Source of the DNA: Spirochaetales bacterium | Lineage (GTDB): Bacteria > Spirochaetota > Spirochaetia > Sphaerochaetales > Sphaerochaetaceae | NCBI GenBank assembly: GCA_022771185.1 | Contig: JALFCJ010000195.1 | Coordinates: forward strand, 1 to 8,440 | Direction of reading: 5' to 3' | Length of the DNA: 8,440 bases | Part shown: positions 5,990 to 8,440 of the stretch, one piece after another | Layout: each line of letters opens with the position of its first letter | How positions within the stretch are numbered: position 1 is the stretch's first letter | Program-made: the position numbers and the translations under genes | Notes under the pieces: generated by a model | Told to the model about the DNA's origin: nothing | Databases searched by the model: none | What the model saw: the letters and a program-made list of their open reading frames with translations, nothing else

Positions 5990-6547
5990 ACGACGAAAAT
6001 GGCAATAGCATATGCTCTGAAGGAACTTGTTGAGGAAAAGAGCCTCAACAAGATTACTATCCAGGATATTGCTGAAAAATGCGGAATCAACAGACAGACA
6101 TTTTATTATCACTTCCCAAATATCATAGACTTGGTGGAGTGGATACTTTACACAGATGCAGAGAGACTAATGCAGGGCAATAAGACATACGATACTTGGC
6201 AGAAGGGATATCTCTCTGTGTTTAAGACAATCGAAAAGGACAAGTCTTTTATCCTTAATGTATATCACCATGCCCCAAGAGAGTATATTACTTCGTTTCT
6301 ATACACTGTCACACAAAGGCTTTTGTTGGATGTAGTAAAGGAGAAGGCGAAAGAATTAAGACTAAAAGTAAAAGACGAAGACATTCTCTTTGTGGCTGAC
6401 TTCTTTAAGTATAGCCTTGTAGGCATAGTCTTGGACTGGATAGATAAAGACATGCAGATGGATGCAACGGATGTAGTAAAAAAACTGGACTCTATTATTC
6501 ACGGCACCATGGAACAGGCGCTGAGAAACGCAGCCATCAACGTCTAG
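5978..6547 (+). CDS. TetR-family transcriptional regulator (DhaS-like C-terminal domain type)
   Basis: The 189-residue protein has a TetR N-terminal DNA-binding domain. Its helix-turn-helix is near residues 27-48 (TIQDIAEKCGINRQTFYYHF), with the characteristic FYYHF. The C-terminal ligand/dimer domain has the layout of the DhaS-like group common in Firmicutes, including a DLVEWILYTD helix after the HTH and a late VLDWI segment. The ligand is unknown. The start at 5978 lacks a real Shine-Dalgarno sequence (only AAG at 5971-5973), and a predicted transcription start would leave a very short leader, so it may be translated nearly leaderless; Met8 at 5999 is an alternative but has no better site. 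The gene ends at its own terminator and is followed 152 bp on by an oleate hydratase gene, a likely target by proximity. Confidence 0.9.
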   Translation: MSGKTTKMAIAYALKELVEEKSLNKITIQDIAEKCGINRQTFYYHFPNIIDLVEWILYTDAERLMQGNKTYDTWQKGYLSVFKTIEKDKSFILNVYHHAPREYITSFLYTVTQRLLLDVVKEKAKELRLKVKDEDILFVADFFKYSLVGIVLDWIDKDMQMDATDVVKKLDSIIHGTMEQALRNAAINV

Positions 6548-6590
6548 TTATACATTTTTAGCGCTTTGTCGTATATTGGGCCAATGAAAT

Positions 6591-6625
6591 CTCTTTGTCT
6601 TCTATTGGGACAAGGAGTTTTTTTT
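6591..6625 (+). terminator. Intrinsic terminator of tetR
   Basis: CTCTTTGTC (6591-6599) pairs with GACAAGGAG (6609-6617) in a 9-bp stem with one U-G pair and a 9-base loop. Eight T residues follow at 6618-6625. It lies 43 bp after the tetR stop, so the downstream hydratase gene probably needs its own promoter within 6626-6690. Confidence 0.85.
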
Positions 6626-6643
6626 GCTCATACTTTCTTTTCT

Positions 6644-6655
6644 TAATTGTAATTA
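6644..6655. promoter_or_regulatory. Short inverted repeat upstream of the oleate hydratase gene
   Basis: TAATT-GT-AATTA lies 45 bp before the hydratase start, in the region where its promoter must sit. It is AT-rich and short, and unlike the palindrome before tetR. It is offered only as a possible operator or promoter part; I find no well-matched -35/-10 pair here. Confidence 0.25.
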
Positions 6656-6699
6656 TCTTACTTCCAACAACAGATAAATAAATTATTTGGAGGTAATAT

Positions 6700-8440
6700 A
6701 TGTATTATTCAGCAGGAACTTATGAGGCATTTGTTAAACCAGAGAAACCAGAGGGTGTAGAGAAGAAATCTGCATACATCATCGGTACAGGACTAGCTGG
6801 CTTATCTGCAGCATTCTATCTTTTGAGAGATGGACAGATGAAGGGTGAACATATTCACCTACTAGAGAAGCTTGAACTTGCAGGCGGCAGTTGTGACGGT
6901 AGAAAAGATGTAACTAAAGGCTTCTTTATGCGTGGCGGAAGGGAGATGGACAATCACTTTGAGTGCATGTGGGATCTATATCGCTCCGTCCCATCATTAG
7001 AAAACCCAGAGTTAAGTGTATTAGATGAGTATTATTACTTAAATAAAAAAGATCCCAACTACTCTCTTTGCAGAGCGACTGTGAACTGTGGCGAAGACGC
7101 CCATACAGACAAGATGTTTAATCTAGATAAGGAATCTGCCCTTGCCCTTTCCAAACTCTTTATTACACCGGAAAAGGATCTTGAAGACAAAAAGATTTCA
7201 GAAGTACTTCCTCCTTCATTCTTCGAAACAAACTTCTGGCTCTATTGGCAGACAATGTTTGCTTTCCAGAAGTGGGCTTCTGCATTGGAGATGAAGAGAT
7301 ATCTTTGCCGTTATGTCCACCATATCGACGGTCTTCCAGATTTCTCTGCCCTTCGTTTCACTAAATATAACCAGTATGAATCAATGATTCTTCCTCTGGT
7401 TAAATACCTAGAAAAGGGTGGCGTGAAAATTGAATACGGTATGGATGTAAAGAACGTCTTGATCGAAGACAAGAATGGAAAGAAGACAGCCAGAAGCATA
7501 ATCTACGAAAAAGACGGCAAGAGTGAGTCCATTGAACTGGATGAAGATGATCTAGTATTCATAACAAACGGATGCTGCACAGACTCTTCATGCTATGGAG
7601 ACCAAAACCATTCCCCTGACTTATCAGGGTTAAAAGATGGATATGGCGAATCTTGGGATATGTGGAACAGAATTGCATCACAGGCAAAGAATGGAGAATA
7701 TGGTAACCCTAAAGCTTTCTCTAGCGATATTGAGGCCACAAACTGGATGAGTGCTACAATAGAAACCAGCGACAATGAAATCATCGAAAAAATCATGGCC
7801 ATCTGTAAGCGTGATCCAAGAATGGGAAAGGTAACTACAGGAGGAATCGTAACAGTCAAAGACAGTACAAAAAACTGGTATATATCCTGGACAATAAACC
7901 GTCAGCCTCAGTTTAAGAGCCAAGACAAGAATGCAGTCCTTATCTGGTTATATGGCCTCAATACAAATGTAGAAGGCAACTGGATGAAAAAGAAGATGAG
8001 AGAATGCACAGGCAGCGAGATAGCAGAGGAGTGGCTCTACCATATCGGTGTTGACAAAGACAAGATCAAAAACTTGGCTGAGAATAAGTGTAACACTACA
8101 ACATGCTTTATGCCTTACATCAACGCATTCTTCCAACCAAGAAAAGAGAGTGACAGACCAAAGGTCGTACCTGAAGGCTCAGTAAACTTTGCTTTCATCG
8201 GTCAGTTTGCAGAGACTCCGAGAGACACCATTTTTACTACTGAATACTCAATCAGAACAGGTATGGAATCTGTATATACACTTTTGAACGTCGATAGGGC
8301 TGTACCTGAAGTCTGGGGAAGTAAATATGACGTAAGAGAGCTATTGAAAGCTTGTTACTATGCAGTAGACAAGAAGACTATCGACCAGCTTCCTCTCGAT
8401 CTGAAAGAAAAGTTCCTGATTAAAAATGTCATGAAGGCGA
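6700..8440 (+). CDS. ohyA: Oleate hydratase (FAD-dependent fatty acid double-bond hydratase), 3' end cut by window
   Basis: Translation from the ATG at 6700 stays open for 580 codons to the window edge. GGAGG at 6689-6693 lies six bases before the start. Oleate hydratases, once called myosin-cross-reactive antigens, add water to cis double bonds of oleate and related host or dietary fatty acids to give 10-hydroxy acids, detoxifying them at the membrane. Visible parts: the FAD-binding IIGTGLAGLSAA (27-38) with the strand-end acid Glu56; RGGREMDNHFEC (78-89) with Glu82; RYLCRYVHHIDGLPDF (200-215) with Tyr201, followed by RFTKYNQYES; and the later FIGQFAETPRDTIFTTEYS FAD contact region (499-517). 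Glu82 and Tyr201 fall at the same numbers as the catalytic pair I recall for the approximately 590-residue bacterial enzymes. Only about ten residues should be missing. The frame is intact. Control by the upstream TetR is a reasonable inference. Confidence 0.96.
   Translation, partial: MYYSAGTYEAFVKPEKPEGVEKKSAYIIGTGLAGLSAAFYLLRDGQMKGEHIHLLEKLELAGGSCDGRKDVTKGFFMRGGREMDNHFECMWDLYRSVPSLENPELSVLDEYYYLNKKDPNYSLCRATVNCGEDAHTDKMFNLDKESALALSKLFITPEKDLEDKKISEVLPPSFFETNFWLYWQTMFAFQKWASALEMKRYLCRYVHHIDGLPDFSALRFTKYNQYESMILPLVKYLEKGGVKIEYGMDVKNVLIEDKNGKKTARSIIYEKDGKSESIELDEDDLVFITNGCCTDSSCYGDQNHSPDLSGLKDGYGESWDMWNRIASQAKNGEYGNPKAFSSDIEATNWMSATIETSDNEIIEKIMAICKRDPRMGKVTTGGIVTVKDSTKNWYISWTINRQPQFKSQDKNAVLIWLYGLNTNVEGNWMKKKMRECTGSEIAEEWLYHIGVDKDKIKNLAENKCNTTTCFMPYINAFFQPRKESDRPKVVPEGSVNFAFIGQFAETPRDTIFTTEYSIRTGMESVYTLLNVDRAVPEVWGSKYDVRELLKACYYAVDKKTIDQLPLDLKEKFLIKNVMKA

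Overview
The window is ordinary bacterial chromosome with low-to-moderate GC, many AGA arginine codons, and strong GGAGG-type ribosome binding sites on most genes. It shows no phage, insertion-sequence or CRISPR content. The gene set (a HEIGH-type FtsH, an SPFH/prohibitin-like protein, a YgeW-type carbamoyltransferase, a small TetR with a DhaS-like layout, and an oleate hydratase) suggests a host-associated anaerobe. A clostridial Firmicute or a gut spirochaete would both fit; the window alone does not decide between them.

Layout. (1) 1-484, plus: C-terminal part of a class I SAM-dependent methyltransferase. (2) 485-664: ftsH leader with several short symmetric or repeated motifs. (3) 665-2479, plus: complete ftsH, ending at a bidirectional hairpin terminator shared with the convergent gene. 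(4) 2519-2758, minus: 79-residue acidic protein of unknown function, whose ribosome binding site and start codon lie in a perfect inverted repeat. (5) 2872-3822, minus: membrane-anchored SPFH protein. (6) 3823-4113: intergenic region with two minus-strand terminators about 110 bp apart. (7) 4114-5328, minus: ygeW. (8) 5424-5930, minus: small HAD phosphatase of the 5'(3')-deoxyribonucleotidase type. (9) 5931-5977: 47-bp divergent promoter region containing a perfect 15-bp palindrome. (10) 5978-6547, plus: TetR-family regulator followed by its own terminator. (11) 6700-8440, plus: oleate hydratase, complete except for roughly the last ten residues.

How the genes may work together. FtsH and the SPFH protein belong to families that form membrane protease/scaffold complexes elsewhere (FtsH with HflKC, or with prohibitins in mitochondria). 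Their convergent placement around one small acidic gene makes a joint membrane quality-control role worth testing. The TetR regulator lies between a promoter palindrome and the oleate hydratase gene, so fatty-acid-responsive control is a reasonable inference. The palindrome, however, covers the promoter of the divergent HAD gene and of tetR, not the visible upstream region of the hydratase. ygeW stands apart from the purine-catabolism genes it accompanies in E. coli.

No clearly new multi-gene system is visible. The most interesting unexplained signals are in non-coding DNA: the competing ribosome-site-masking repeats before the 79-residue gene, the palindrome at the HAD/tetR promoter, the helically phased tandem repeat behind the ygeW promoter, and the terminator-bounded segment downstream of ygeW.
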